This document shows positions 16,984-25,493 of a DNA stretch of 64,000 nucleotides, piece by piece. The translations under genes were made by a program, and so were the position numbers. This stretch comes from Mycetocola_A sp015752285 (lineage in GTDB: Bacteria; Actinomycetota; Actinomycetes; Actinomycetales; Microbacteriaceae), in the NCBI RefSeq assembly GCF_015752285.1, contig NZ_JADOUY010000001.1, positions 310,001 to 374,000 of the forward strand. The letters are read 5' to 3'. Each line of letters opens with the position of its first letter. Position 1 is the stretch's first letter. A model generated the notes under the pieces. The model saw nothing but the letters and a program-made list of their open reading frames with translations. It searched no databases and was not told the DNA's origin.

Positions 16984-18005
16984 GAGCGGCCGTCTATCGC
17001 CGATTCGGAGGGCCAGATGTCGTCCGTATCGTCGACCTCCAGAAGCCCACTCCCCGCCGCGATGAAATACTCGTCAGAGTCACAGCCAGCACGGTCAGCG
17101 CCGCTGACAGCCGGTCCCGAGCCAAGCGCGTTCCCCGCGGGCTGAGCGTGCTGAGTTCGTTGACGCTCGGCTTCTTCAGGCCCAGACGCCGCGTGCTCGG
17201 GATGGACATCGCCGGGATCGTCGAATCCGTGGGTTCGGATGTGACGACGTTCTCGCCAGGAGACGAAGTCGTCGCATGGCTCGGGAGCCACTTCGGCGGG
17301 CATGCCGAATATGCGCTCGTGACAGCCGATGCCGCCATAACGACAAAGCCCGCCGGATTGACTTTCGAGGAGGCCGCAGCCCTCGTCTTCGGCGGGATCA
17401 CCGCGACGGCCTTTCTGCGGCAGGCCGATCTTGAGACCGGCACAACGGTGCTCGTGAATGGCGCGTCGGGTGCCGTGGGAACAGCCGTCGTGCAGCTTGC
17501 CAGCCGCGCGGGCGCGCGGGTGACTGCTGTCTGCAGCGGCGCGAACGCAGAGCTGGTGAGCTCCTGCGGCGCCGAGCGCGTCATCGACTACACACGCACC
17601 CGGTTCGCAGACGAGGCAACCACGTACGACGTCATCGTCGACTGTGTCGGCAACGTTCCGTTCGACGAACTGGAGAAGCGCCTCTCCGCCGGGGGAACAC
17701 TCCTCTCCGTCGTCACCGATCTCCACGATCTCATCGCCGCGCGCCGTCGGCGCCGACGCACAGGGAAACGCATGGTGACCGGTGTCACTGTCACGAGTAG
17801 CGACCTCGCCTCGGTTATGGAACATGCTGCCTCCGGGCGCATCACACCCTCCTTCGACCGGATCGTCGACCTGGCCGACATCGCTGACGCGCACCGTTAT
17901 GTCGACACCGGAAGAAAGAAGGGCGCCGTCGTCGTGAGAATCGGCGGTTCCACACCGGATTCGACCGCTCGTCGGACAACTCCCAGAAAAATAACGTTTC
18001 GATAA
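16980..18005 (+). CDS. NAD(P)-dependent alcohol dehydrogenase / quinone oxidoreductase-like (MDR superfamily)
   Basis: A 341-residue medium-chain reductase. Features: RFGGPDVVRI near the start, GMDIAGIVESVGSDVTTFSPGDEVVAW, the coenzyme-binding stretch VLVNGASGAVGTAVVQLA, and a C-terminal RIGG. The structural-zinc cysteines of true zinc alcohol dehydrogenases are absent, so it belongs with the quinone oxidoreductase-like branch that uses NADPH. It starts inside the stop of the DUF4386 gene (ATGA). The last 20 residues after RIGG are a basic tail. Confidence 0.88.
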   Translation: MRAAVYRRFGGPDVVRIVDLQKPTPRRDEILVRVTASTVSAADSRSRAKRVPRGLSVLSSLTLGFFRPRRRVLGMDIAGIVESVGSDVTTFSPGDEVVAWLGSHFGGHAEYALVTADAAITTKPAGLTFEEAAALVFGGITATAFLRQADLETGTTVLVNGASGAVGTAVVQLASRAGARVTAVCSGANAELVSSCGAERVIDYTRTRFADEATTYDVIVDCVGNVPFDELEKRLSAGGTLLSVVTDLHDLIAARRRRRRTGKRMVTGVTVTSSDLASVMEHAASGRITPSFDRIVDLADIADAHRYVDTGRKKGAVVVRIGGSTPDSTARRTTPRKITFR

Positions 18006-18106
18006 CTAGACGCTGTTACCTTTCCGTTATATATTCAGAGAGCGGAAGTTGTTTTGCTGTGGCAGCTCCCGCGGAATGTGATTGCAGGACACTCTTGGTG
18101 CAAGGG

Positions 18107-18140
18107 GAAGGCCGGTCGTAAGCCTCTACGACCGGCCTTC
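18107..18140 (+). terminator. Hairpin terminator after the oxidoreductase operon
   Basis: Perfect 14-bp arms GAAGGCCGGTCGTA / TACGACCGGCCTTC around a six-base loop, about 100 bp after the stop codon. The U-tract is weak. Confidence 0.7.
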
Positions 18141-18184
18141 AATCCGTTAACGGGCGACATCGACCGGGCGGATACCCTGAGAGC

Positions 18185-18508
18185 ATGAGCGCAGCCGACC
18201 CGGATCCGACCGTCCCTCCGACGGAGCATCCACGCCTGTTCTCATCCCGTGTCGTCCTCGGCATCGCGTGTTTCGGTCTCGGCCTGCTCATCCTGGCCAC
18301 CGGCATCCTGCTCGCGCTGTCATTCGTGCTCACATCGAATCCGCTGTCGATCGTCTTCGGCATCCTCATCGCCGTCCTCGGCGCCGCCCTCAACGTGACC
18401 GGCCTCGTGCTGCTCTACCGCGGGGCGATCGCCCCGAAACAGGGGCTGAACGCGACGGGCGAAAGCCCTAGGCTTGACGGTCAGGGAGGCTCGAATGACG
18501 GATCGTGA
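18185..18508 (+). CDS. Small two-helix membrane protein, unknown function
   Basis: A 107-residue protein with two predicted membrane helices (VVLGIACFGLGLLILATGILLALSF and IVFGILIAVLGAALNVTGLVLLY) and polar, disordered ends. I recognise no family motif. It overlaps the following MarR gene by 14 bp, which supports it being real and co-translated. Confidence 0.65.
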   Translation: MSAADPDPTVPPTEHPRLFSSRVVLGIACFGLGLLILATGILLALSFVLTSNPLSIVFGILIAVLGAALNVTGLVLLYRGAIAPKQGLNATGESPRLDGQGGSNDGS

Positions 18509-18941
18509 TCTGGCTGTGTCCGCCTGGGAGTCGCTGTTCCGGGCACAGGTCGGCGTCATTCGCGCGCTCGCATCCGAGTTCCCCACACGCACGATGTCAC
18601 TCAACGAGTACGACGTGCTCTTCAACCTGTCTCTGCAGCCCGAGCGCCGCGCCCGCCTGCGCGACATCAACGAGCTCGTGCTGCTGAGCCAGCCCAGCGT
18701 GAGCCGCCTCGTCGACCGGTTGGTCGCGCGTGGATACGTGTCGAAGCATCCTGACCCGACCGACAAGCGCGGCACGATCGTGGCCATCACGGATGCCGGT
18801 TTCGAACAGTACCGCGAGGTCGCCCGGTTGCACATGCAGACGATCACTCAGCTGATGGGGTCGGCGCTCACGGACGCCGAACTCGTGCAACTCGCCGGCC
18901 TCACCGCCAAGCTGCGGTGCCCGGAGCCCGAAGAGGCCTGA
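18495..18941 (+). CDS. MarR family transcriptional regulator
   Basis: About 148 residues. The winged helix is clear: LNEYDVLFNLSLQPERRARLRDINELVLLSQPSVSRLVDRLVARGYVSKHPDPTDKRGT, including the D-x-R-G wing. The ATG at 18495 has an AGGGAGG ribosome-binding site. It overlaps the membrane-protein gene upstream, which may be its partner or target. Confidence 0.9.
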   Translation: MTDRDLAVSAWESLFRAQVGVIRALASEFPTRTMSLNEYDVLFNLSLQPERRARLRDINELVLLSQPSVSRLVDRLVARGYVSKHPDPTDKRGTIVAITDAGFEQYREVARLHMQTITQLMGSALTDAELVQLAGLTAKLRCPEPEEA

Positions 18942-19043
18942 CCGCATGAGTCGCAGGTCAGGAGATCGCGCGGGCCACCACGCCCCAATGGCGATGTCCG
19001 ATTTCCGCTAGCGACGCGGCATCCGCTGTGACAGTCTGAAGCA

Positions 19044-20537
19044 ATGGACTTCACCGAACGGTACCGCGTCATCCAGGCGAAGGACCCCCGATTCGACGGG
19101 CAGTTCATCTCGGCGGTGCGCACGACCGGTATCTACTGCCGCCCGTCGTGCCCGGCACGCACACCCAGGGCCGAGAACGTCACCTTCTACGCCACGAGCG
19201 CAGCCGCCCACGAAGCCGGCTACCGAGCCTGCAAGCGCTGCCTCCCCGAGGCGGTTCCCGGCACTCCGGCGTGGAACCTCCGCAACGACCTCGCCTCCCG
19301 CGCCATGCGCCTCATCGGCGATGGGATCATCGAGCGTGAGGGTGTCCCCGGCCTGGCCGGCCGGCTCGGCTACTCGTCACGTCACCTCACCCGCGTACTG
19401 CACTCCGAGCTCGGCGCAGGGCCGCTCGCCCTCTCTCGCGCTCACCGGGCGCAGACCGCCCGCACGCTGCTCACAGCCACGGATCTGCCCGTCGCCGATG
19501 TCGCCTTCGCGGCCGGTTTCGCCAGCATTCGTCAGTTCAATGACACCATCTCGGAGGTCTTCGAGTTGACGCCCGGCGAGATCCGCGCGAAGCGGGCTCC
19601 GCACTCCGCGACCCCGGGCACCCTGTCGCTGACGCTGCCGTTCCGAGCGCCGTTCGACGCTGCGGGCGTCTTCGCCTGGCTCGCCCCACGCGCCGTGACC
19701 GGCGTCGAGCTCGCCACGCCGACCTCGTATGCCCGCGCCCTGCAACTGCCTGGCGGTCCTGGCCGGTTCGAGGTCAGCTTCGACGGCACCTCGCTGCGAC
19801 TCGATGCCCGCCTCACTCAACTTGGCGACCTGCCCACACTCGTCGCACGGGTGCGCCGGCTGTTCGACCTCGACGCCGACCCGATCGCCGTGGACAGCGC
19901 CCTGAGCACCGACCCTGCGCTCGCACCACGGGTGGCGGCGATTCCCGGCATCCGTCTTCCTGGTGCTGTCGACGCGGAGGAGATGCTGTTTCGCGCGATC
20001 ATCGGCCAGCAGATCACGGTCGCTGCGGCCCGCACTCAGCTCAACCGGCTGGCGGACGCCTGCAGCACAGACCTCGCACCGGTCGACGAACCCGACACGA
20101 TCACCCGACTTTTTCCGACCGCCGCCCAGATCGCCGCAGACGGGCGTTCGGCACTCGTCGGCCCCCGCGCCAAGATCGAGACAGTCATGCGCATCGCGGA
20201 TGCGCTGGCCTCCGGAGCTCTCACCCTCGGCCTCGGAGACGACCCTGTCGAGCAGCACACCAGGCTGACCGCCTTCGCCGGAATCGGCGACTGGACCGCA
20301 GGCTACGTCGGCATGCGGGTCCTCGGAAACCCCGACATTTTTCTGTCGGGCGACGTCGCCGTACGATCCGGCGCTCGGGCCCTCGGGCTGCCAGGCGACG
20401 CCCGCCCCCTCGCCGCATACGCTGCCCACCATTCACCCTGGCGGTCGTACCTCTGCCTGCACCTCTGGCGCGCCGCCGGACTACCGGCTCCGATTCCTGC
20501 CCCGCTTCCCGTCCCGATCCGCACGGAGATCTCATGA
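19044..20537 (+). CDS. alkA: Ada metal-binding / AraC-type HTH / AlkA glycosylase fusion
   Basis: A 497-residue three-part protein. Residues 1-80 are the Ada zinc domain with Cys32, Cys36, Cys63 and Cys66, which takes a methyl group from DNA phosphotriesters. Residues about 85-185 are an AraC-type DNA-binding domain (LSRAHRAQTARTLL, FASIRQFNDTISEVFELTPGEIR). The rest is an AlkA-type HhH-GPD 3-methyladenine glycosylase (FRAIIGQQITVAAART, TAFAGIGDWTAGYVGMRVLGNPD). This combination lets one protein sense methylation, activate its own operon and repair bases. It overlaps the ogt-type gene by ATGA. Confidence 0.93.
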   Translation: MDFTERYRVIQAKDPRFDGQFISAVRTTGIYCRPSCPARTPRAENVTFYATSAAAHEAGYRACKRCLPEAVPGTPAWNLRNDLASRAMRLIGDGIIEREGVPGLAGRLGYSSRHLTRVLHSELGAGPLALSRAHRAQTARTLLTATDLPVADVAFAAGFASIRQFNDTISEVFELTPGEIRAKRAPHSATPGTLSLTLPFRAPFDAAGVFAWLAPRAVTGVELATPTSYARALQLPGGPGRFEVSFDGTSLRLDARLTQLGDLPTLVARVRRLFDLDADPIAVDSALSTDPALAPRVAAIPGIRLPGAVDAEEMLFRAIIGQQITVAAARTQLNRLADACSTDLAPVDEPDTITRLFPTAAQIAADGRSALVGPRAKIETVMRIADALASGALTLGLGDDPVEQHTRLTAFAGIGDWTAGYVGMRVLGNPDIFLSGDVAVRSGARALGLPGDARPLAAYAAHHSPWRSYLCLHLWRAAGLPAPIPAPLPVPIRTEIS

Positions 20538-21055
20538 GCACCCCACTTCACACCGAACCAGCCACCCACGAGACCGTCGAGACCCCCGACGGACCGTTCA
20601 CGGTGGTGGCGCGCGCCGACGGTGCTGTGCTCGCGTCAGGCTGGATGGCATCCGTCGACGCTCTCGTCTCCCGCATCGCCCCCGAACTCCGCCCAGCATC
20701 GCTCGTCGACGGTCACCTCGCCGCGACGGATGCCGTCACCGCCTACTACGCCGGAGACGTCGCGGCGATCGATGACGTCGTCGTCGCTCAGCGTGGAGGC
20801 GAATTCCGGATGCGCGGGTGGGCGCAGCTGCGTCGCATCCGCCCCGGACACCCGCAGACGTACACGGAGTTCGCTGCGGCCATCGGCAATCCGCGTGCAG
20901 TGCGTGCTGCGGCGAGCGCCTGCGCCACCAACGCGCCCGCCCTCTTCGTGCCGTGCCATCGGGTGCTCCGCACCGATGGTTCGCTCGGCGGATTCGCCTG
21001 GGGGCTCGACGTCAAACGCTCGCTGCTCGCGCGCGAGGCTGCCGCCGCCAGCTGA
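20534..21055 (+). CDS. ogt: Methylated-DNA--protein-cysteine methyltransferase
   Basis: A 173-residue suicide DNA repair protein that removes methyl groups from O6-methylguanine. The active-site motif PCHRV (Cys141) and the helix-turn-helix RPGHPQTYTEFAAAIGNPRAVRAAA are present. Translationally coupled to the Ada-AlkA gene by a four-base overlap, so the pair forms an alkylation-response operon. Confidence 0.95.
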   Translation: MSTPLHTEPATHETVETPDGPFTVVARADGAVLASGWMASVDALVSRIAPELRPASLVDGHLAATDAVTAYYAGDVAAIDDVVVAQRGGEFRMRGWAQLRRIRPGHPQTYTEFAAAIGNPRAVRAAASACATNAPALFVPCHRVLRTDGSLGGFAWGLDVKRSLLAREAAAAS

Positions 21056-21103
21056 GCGGATGCGCGGCACCGCCTGCGCACGCCTCGCAGCCCCAGGCGG
21101 GAA

Positions 21104-21218
21104 CTCCAAATTCAGGAGATCTGGTGCGACACGCCGTATGGTCGCGCTCTCAGTACGGCGCGTCGCCAGAATCTCCTGAATTTGCGGTCTCAGGAAGCAG
21201 AATCTCCTGAATTTGGAG
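21104..21218. repeat. 115-bp palindromic element with a nested third arm
   Basis: Perfect 17-bp inverted repeats at the ends: CTCCAAATTCAGGAGAT (21104-21120) and ATCTCCTGAATTTGGAG (21202-21218). A third copy of the arm, ATCTCCTGAATTTG, lies at 21171-21184 and pairs with the first arm through an extended stem that also includes CGCCGTA / TACGGCG. It sits between the convergent ogt and YihY genes, so it may end transcription from both sides, or be a REP-like mobile repeat. Confidence 0.8.
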
Positions 21219-21264
21219 CATGGCCGGGGCAAGGGACCCGAAGCTGAAGGCGGCGCTCAGCGGC

Positions 21265-22362
21265 TCAGCTCTCCTGGCGCAGCTTCTTCGCCTCGAGCAC
21301 AGACTTCGCCTCAGCCTCGATGGCTTTGTCGATCATCGCGGTGCTGCGCAGCGGCAGCTGGATGGCGTACTCAGCCTTGATGCCCGCGTGAAGTTCACGC
21401 ACGCGCTCGACCTCCGAGTCGACCTCGGCTCCGTAGAGCAGCGCCATGTTGCTGATGTAGAGCCAGAGCAGGAACACGATGATGCCACCGAGGGTGCCGT
21501 AGGTCGCGTCGTAGTTGCCGAAGTTCGAGACATAGAAGAAGAACCCGAGGGTGGCCGCCGCCCACACCAGAATCGCCGTGACCGACCCGATGGTGAGCCA
21601 CCGGAACTTGTGCTGCTTCACATTGGGCGTGGCGTAGTAGAGCATCGCCAGAATGAGCATGGCGAGCACGGCGAGCACTGGCCACTTCGCGATGTTCCAG
21701 ACGAGCAGCGCGGTGTCGCCCAGGCCGATGAACCCGCCGATCGCTTCGGCGATATCTCCGCTGATGACCAGGATCAGCGCCATCGCTGTCAGCACCACCA
21801 GCGAAACGATGGTGACCAGCAGGATCACGGGCTGCAGCTTGAGGAACGTGCGCCCCTCTTCAACTGCGTAGATGCGGTTCATCCCACGAGAGAATGCACG
21901 AACGTAACCGGATGCCGAGAAGATCGCGCCAACGAGACCGACGACGAAACCCAGACCGGCCGCAGGCGTCGCCGTAAGGTCGGTGATCGGCCCCTCGATC
22001 GTCTTCATCGTGTCCTCCGGCGCTATCGAACCGAAAATCGACAACAACTGATCGGTGACGTTGGAGCCCTGGTTCACCAGCGACAACAGCGACACGATCG
22101 CGAGGATTGCGGGGAAGATCGCGAGCACGGCGAAGTAGGTCAGAGCAGCGGCGATGTCGCCGACCTGATCTTTTCCGAACTGCTGCAGAGCGCGCCGGAA
22201 GATCGGAGGCAAGGAACCGAGCGTCAGCTTGACCGGCGTGCGGACGACAGCGTCGGATGCCGCTTCTCGCGCCAGCTCCGAATCCGACGGCGCCGCGGCG
22301 AGAGCCGTGTCGTCGTCGTCGCGTGCCCGCTCGTCGCGCTCGTCGTCGTTACTCCGAGCCAT
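21265..22362 (-). CDS. YihY/virulence factor BrkB family membrane protein
   Basis: About 365 residues with an acidic cytoplasmic N-terminus and six membrane helices. Family motifs: DIAAALTYFAVLAIFPAILAIVSLL, GLVGAIFSASGYVRAFSRGMNRIY, and TYGTLGGIIVFLLWLYISNMALLYGAEVDSEVER. The function of YihY proteins is uncertain; export or envelope roles have been suggested. Start at 22362 has a GAGGGG ribosome-binding site and overlaps the small gene upstream by 14 bp. Confidence 0.92.
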   Translation of the reverse strand: MARSNDDERDERARDDDDTALAAAPSDSELAREAASDAVVRTPVKLTLGSLPPIFRRALQQFGKDQVGDIAAALTYFAVLAIFPAILAIVSLLSLVNQGSNVTDQLLSIFGSIAPEDTMKTIEGPITDLTATPAAGLGFVVGLVGAIFSASGYVRAFSRGMNRIYAVEEGRTFLKLQPVILLVTIVSLVVLTAMALILVISGDIAEAIGGFIGLGDTALLVWNIAKWPVLAVLAMLILAMLYYATPNVKQHKFRWLTIGSVTAILVWAAATLGFFFYVSNFGNYDATYGTLGGIIVFLLWLYISNMALLYGAEVDSEVERVRELHAGIKAEYAIQLPLRSTAMIDKAIEAEAKSVLEAKKLRQES

Positions 22363-22591
22363 GGTCGCCCCTCGTGATCGCAAGCACGGCTGCAACGATG
22401 ATGCCGACGAAGGCAGCGGACACCGCGACCACCATGCCGGCGGACACCCGACGGCGGACCTCGGCGATCGTCGACGCGAGGTCCTCCCGGAGCTCCTCGA
22501 GATTGAGGATCCGTACCTGCTCGCCCATGCTGCTGTCGCGGTCGCGACGGTCGGTGGGGAGCGTCATCGTGATGTCATTCTCATCAGCCAT
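22349..22591 (-). CDS. Small single-pass membrane protein upstream of YihY
   Basis: An 80-residue protein: polar N-terminus, amphipathic stretch EELREDLASTIAEVRRRV, then one membrane helix (MVVAVSAAFVGIIVAAVLAI) and a short tail. It looks similar to DUF3618-type small membrane proteins but I am not certain. A GGTGAG sequence precedes the ATG at 22591. Its 3' end overlaps the YihY start, implying coupled translation. Confidence 0.65.
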   Translation of the reverse strand: MADENDITMTLPTDRRDRDSSMGEQVRILNLEELREDLASTIAEVRRRVSAGMVVAVSAAFVGIIVAAVLAITRGDHGSE

Positions 22592-22708
22592 GCCACTCAC
22601 CATATTCCCCGCGCGCGGTTCCGACAGGGGGCTTGCCCACCGGCGGCAGAACTGGCAGCAATACGCAACCCCGCGGCGCAATCCCGCCGATCTCCGTAAG
22701 GTGAATCC

Positions 22709-23476
22709 GTGCCTCGCATTTCCGTGATCATCCCCGTCTACAACGACGCCGACCTTCTCGAGACCTGCCTTACCGCTCTCGCGAATCAGACGCGTCTCGC
22801 AGACGAGATCGTCGTCGTCGACAATGCGAGCACGGATGCTTCGGCGCTGGTCGCACGGTCGGCCGGCGCGCGCGTCGTGTTCGAACCGCAGCGCGGCATC
22901 CCGGCGGCGACGAGTGCCGGCTTCGATGCGGCGACCGGGGAGATCTTCGCCCGGATCGACGCGGACTCGATACCTGCCGAGGACTGGCTGGAGAACCTCG
23001 AGTCCGTGTTTCTCGACCGCCCGGAGATTTCAGCAGCGACCGGCCCGGCCGAATTCTATGGTGGGAGCGCGTTCGATCGCTGGTTCGGTCGCTCCTGCTA
23101 CCTGCCGAGCTACTTCTGGTCGATGGAGCGTCTGCTCGGGCATCCGCCCCTCTTCGGATCGAATTGCGCCATCCGGGCTGACGCGTGGCAAGTGCTCCGG
23201 CAGACCGCTCACCGCGGCAGGGCCGACGTGCACGACGACCTCGACCTGAGCTTTCAGTTCCGCCCAGGCATGACGGTGCATTTCGCCCCTGACCTCAGCG
23301 TCGCCATCTCTGCCAGACCGTTCGCGGACTGGAGCAGCTTCGCGCGCCGGGTGTCGTGGGGTGTCGGCACCGTCGCGGTGAACACCCTCGCCGAATCCCC
23401 GTGGCGGAGGCGGGCGGCCCGACGTGCGGCCGCCCCGCGCCAGCTCACTCCGGTTTCGGGTATCCGTCGCCCTTGA
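22709..23476 (+). CDS. Glycosyltransferase family 2
   Basis: A 255-residue GT-A fold enzyme. ISVIIPVYNDADLLETCLTAL with DEIVVVDNASTD is the nucleotide-sugar site, and FARIDADS supplies the metal-binding D-x-D-like motif. A hydrophobic interface segment is absent, so it is probably cytoplasmic or peripheral. GTG start. The last 32 bp overlap the convergent flavodoxin-like gene. The acceptor is unknown; candidates are cell-wall polymers or lipids. Confidence 0.9.
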   Translation: MPRISVIIPVYNDADLLETCLTALANQTRLADEIVVVDNASTDASALVARSAGARVVFEPQRGIPAATSAGFDAATGEIFARIDADSIPAEDWLENLESVFLDRPEISAATGPAEFYGGSAFDRWFGRSCYLPSYFWSMERLLGHPPLFGSNCAIRADAWQVLRQTAHRGRADVHDDLDLSFQFRPGMTVHFAPDLSVAISARPFADWSSFARRVSWGVGTVAVNTLAESPWRRRAARRAAAPRQLTPVSGIRRP

Positions 23477-24062
23477 GCGCCGTTGCCAGGTGCACGGCGT
23501 TCGCCGCGGCGCCCGAGAGGGCGGATGCCGTGACCTCGGGAGTGCTGTCGAGGTCCTGGTAGTCGGTGGTGTGCATGGCTTCGCCGTTCCAGTAGGACAC
23601 GCCCTGTGCCGGGATCGTGTACCCGTAGTCGTTCAGGGCCTGGAACAGGTCGGCACTGATCTTGTGCGCACCGTCTTCATTGCCGACGACGGCGACGAGG
23701 GCAACCTTGTCGTAGAGAATCGGCCGACCAGCGGCATCCGTCTCCGAGAGCTCGGCGTCGAGCCGCTCGACCACTCGAGACGCAATGCTCGACATGTGTC
23801 CTGCCCAGGTCGGCGTGCTGATGAGGAGGATATCTGCGGCGAGAATTTTCGCCCGGATCGCGGGCCATGCGTCGCCGTCACCCATGTCGGTCTGCACCCC
23901 GGGCTTCACGTCGTGGTCGACGACCCTCACCTTGTCGACACTCACTCCGTGACCGGCCAGCGCCTCGAGGAACTGGTCGGCGAGCAGGTCGCTGCTCGAC
24001 GGTTCCGGCGACGGGGTCAGGGTGCAGACAAGGGCGAACGCGGACAGTGGTGAAGTAGTCAT
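23445..24062 (-). CDS. Flavodoxin family protein / NADPH-dependent FMN reductase-like
   Basis: A 205-residue flavodoxin-fold protein. The start ALVCTLTPSPEPSSSDLLADQFLEAL matches the FMN-phosphate loop region, ADILLISTPTWAGHMSS is the second FMN contact, and VALVAVVGNEDGAHKIS the third. The ATG at 24062 was chosen because homologues begin a few residues before the first beta-strand, although its ribosome-binding site is weak. It probably reduces quinones or other small electrophiles. Confidence 0.85.
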   Translation of the reverse strand: MTTSPLSAFALVCTLTPSPEPSSSDLLADQFLEALAGHGVSVDKVRVVDHDVKPGVQTDMGDGDAWPAIRAKILAADILLISTPTWAGHMSSIASRVVERLDAELSETDAAGRPILYDKVALVAVVGNEDGAHKISADLFQALNDYGYTIPAQGVSYWNGEAMHTTDYQDLDSTPEVTASALSGAAANAVHLATALKGDGYPKPE

Positions 24063-24093
24063 CAGGCCAGTGAAACGAGGTCGGGATGCCTCC

Positions 24094-24105
24094 GTCAAGG
24101 CCTTG
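24094..24105. promoter_or_regulatory. GTCAAGGCCTTG palindromic site upstream of the small acidic protein
   Basis: Contains the perfect palindrome CAAGGCCTTG. An identical 12-mer lies at 24415-24426 upstream of the CsbD gene, with CCGGTCG following in both cases. A shared regulator is inferred. Confidence 0.4.
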
Positions 24106-24183
24106 CATTCACGGTCACCCGGTCGCAGCTTGACGGTCGGAGAGCCTCCCGGCAGACTGGGCCATCCGACCAGAGGAGAAGTC

Positions 24184-24384
24184 ATGAGCGACCCGCTCGA
24201 CCACAACGAGAACGCCCCGGACGGCGCACTGCTCGGACCGGGCAGCACAGCGACCGGAGGCGGAACGAGCGAGGAAACCGTCGAAGAGGAACGTGACTCA
24301 GACACGCACGTTCCGGCGCTCGATCCCGAATCATCCGACTCGACGCAGCTCGCCGACGACCGGTTCAGGCACCCGGATCTTTAG
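24184..24384 (+). CDS. Small acidic hypothetical protein
   Basis: A 66-residue, strongly acidic, probably disordered protein (SDPLDHNENAPDGALLG ... SEETVEEERDSD ... DDRFRHPDL). It has a good AGAGGAG ribosome-binding site. No known domain. Its promoter region shares a palindromic 12-mer with the neighbouring CsbD gene, suggesting joint stress control. Confidence 0.65.
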   Translation: MSDPLDHNENAPDGALLGPGSTATGGGTSEETVEEERDSDTHVPALDPESSDSTQLADDRFRHPDL

Positions 24385-24414
24385 CCGGGGCGAGTGATCC
24401 CGTGCTCTGATCTT

Positions 24415-24426
24415 GTCAAGGCCTTG
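24415..24426. promoter_or_regulatory. GTCAAGGCCTTG palindromic site upstream of CsbD
   Basis: Second copy of the 12-mer found at 24094-24105; it lies 85 bp before the CsbD start. No -35/-10 pair of housekeeping type is obvious, so an alternative sigma factor is possible. Confidence 0.4.
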
Positions 24427-24511
24427 AGCCCCGGTCGAGCTGTTGCCTAGCCTGTATGACGTTAGGCCGCGGATTCTCGCGGATCGCCAACCACAGAAAG
24501 CGAGGAACTAT

Positions 24512-24688
24512 ATGGGACTCGGAGATAAGATCGGCAACGCCGCTCAAGAAGCTGCTGGAAAGGCCAAAGAAGGCTTTGGCGACGCTACTGACAACGACCG
24601 CCTCAAGGCGGAAGGTCAGGGCGACCAGTCCAAGGCCAACCTCAAGCAGGCCGGCGAAAACGTAAAGGATGCATTCACCGACAAGTGA
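24512..24688 (+). CDS. CsbD family general stress protein
   Basis: A 58-residue hydrophilic protein with the CsbD pattern: GDKIGNAAQEAAGKAKEGFGDATDNDRLKAEGQGDQ..NLKQAGENVKDAF. Family members are abundant and usually controlled by stress sigma factors; the molecular role is unknown. AGGA ribosome-binding site 8 bp before the ATG. Monocistronic, with a terminator directly after. Confidence 0.93.
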   Translation: MGLGDKIGNAAQEAAGKAKEGFGDATDNDRLKAEGQGDQSKANLKQAGENVKDAFTDK

Positions 24689-24703
24689 AGCTCCTAGCCA
24701 TTG

Positions 24704-24739
24704 TGGCCCGGCTCCGCTGCCTTTGCGGAGACCGGGCCA
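24704..24739 (+). terminator. Intrinsic terminator after CsbD
   Basis: Stem TGGCCCGG / CCGGGCCA with inner TCCG / CGGA, followed by CTTTCTCGTT. Confidence 0.8.
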
Positions 24740-24899
24740 CTTTCTCGTTAATGGCTGGGCGTGTTGCCGGGCCCGAACCTGAAAGCCCCCTGAACAGGGC
24801 ACATCCATCCAATCCACCGTGCGAGTGCTTCCGAATGTCTCGTTGCGGCCCGGGAAATTTCTGAGGCCGGAACACAACGAGAAAGAGGAGTTCATCACT

Positions 24900-25454
24900 A
24901 TGAACAAGATCACCACTCGCATGGGAACCATCGGCGCTTTCGGCGCTGCAGCAGCACTCGCCACCGTCGCTATCGCGGCACCGGCACAGGCATCCGAGCT
25001 CGACTACACCGAGACGAGCACGAGCAGTGCGGACAGCTTCCAGGGCACCATCGATGGCCTGACGGACATCCTCAACGGCACCCTCGCCGGCAACACCGGC
25101 AACGGGGTGCTCGGCAACGACGTCTCCCTCGTCGAAGGCGGAGTCGTGAACGGCCCGATCGTCGACGTGCCCGTCGACAACGTGGGCAGCGGCAACAGCG
25201 TCGGTAACGGCAACGACGTCCCTGTCGGCAGTGGCAACGACGTGCCGGTGGGAAGTGGCAATGACACCTCGGTTGAGGCTCCGGTAGAGGTACCGGTCGA
25301 AGCTCCAGTCGAAGCCCCGGTCGACGCACCGGTCGGCAACGGAACCGAGACAGACTCCAGCGTCGGCGGCGGCTCGGTCGATGGAATCGACGCAGAGGTC
25401 GACAACCTGGTCGACGACGTTCTCGGTGGCCTGGGTCTCGGACTCGGCGACTAA
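24900..25454 (+). CDS. Secreted low-complexity repeat protein
   Basis: A 184-residue protein with a Sec signal peptide (MNKITTRMGTIGAFGAAAALATVAIAA, cleavage after AQA). The mature part is Gly/Asn/Val/Asp-rich with short repeats: GNDVPVGS twice, then VEAPVEVPVEAPVEAPVDAPV, ending in an acidic Gly/Leu tail. No sorting signal or membrane anchor is seen, so it is exported to the wall or medium. Strong GAAAGAGGAG ribosome-binding site. I do not recognise a family; structural or wall-associated roles are possible. Confidence 0.75.
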   Translation: MNKITTRMGTIGAFGAAAALATVAIAAPAQASELDYTETSTSSADSFQGTIDGLTDILNGTLAGNTGNGVLGNDVSLVEGGVVNGPIVDVPVDNVGSGNSVGNGNDVPVGSGNDVPVGSGNDTSVEAPVEVPVEAPVEAPVDAPVGNGTETDSSVGGGSVDGIDAEVDNLVDDVLGGLGLGLGD

Positions 25455-25493
25455 GTAGCGGCACGAGTCGGATTCAGCGACTCATCAGTCGAG

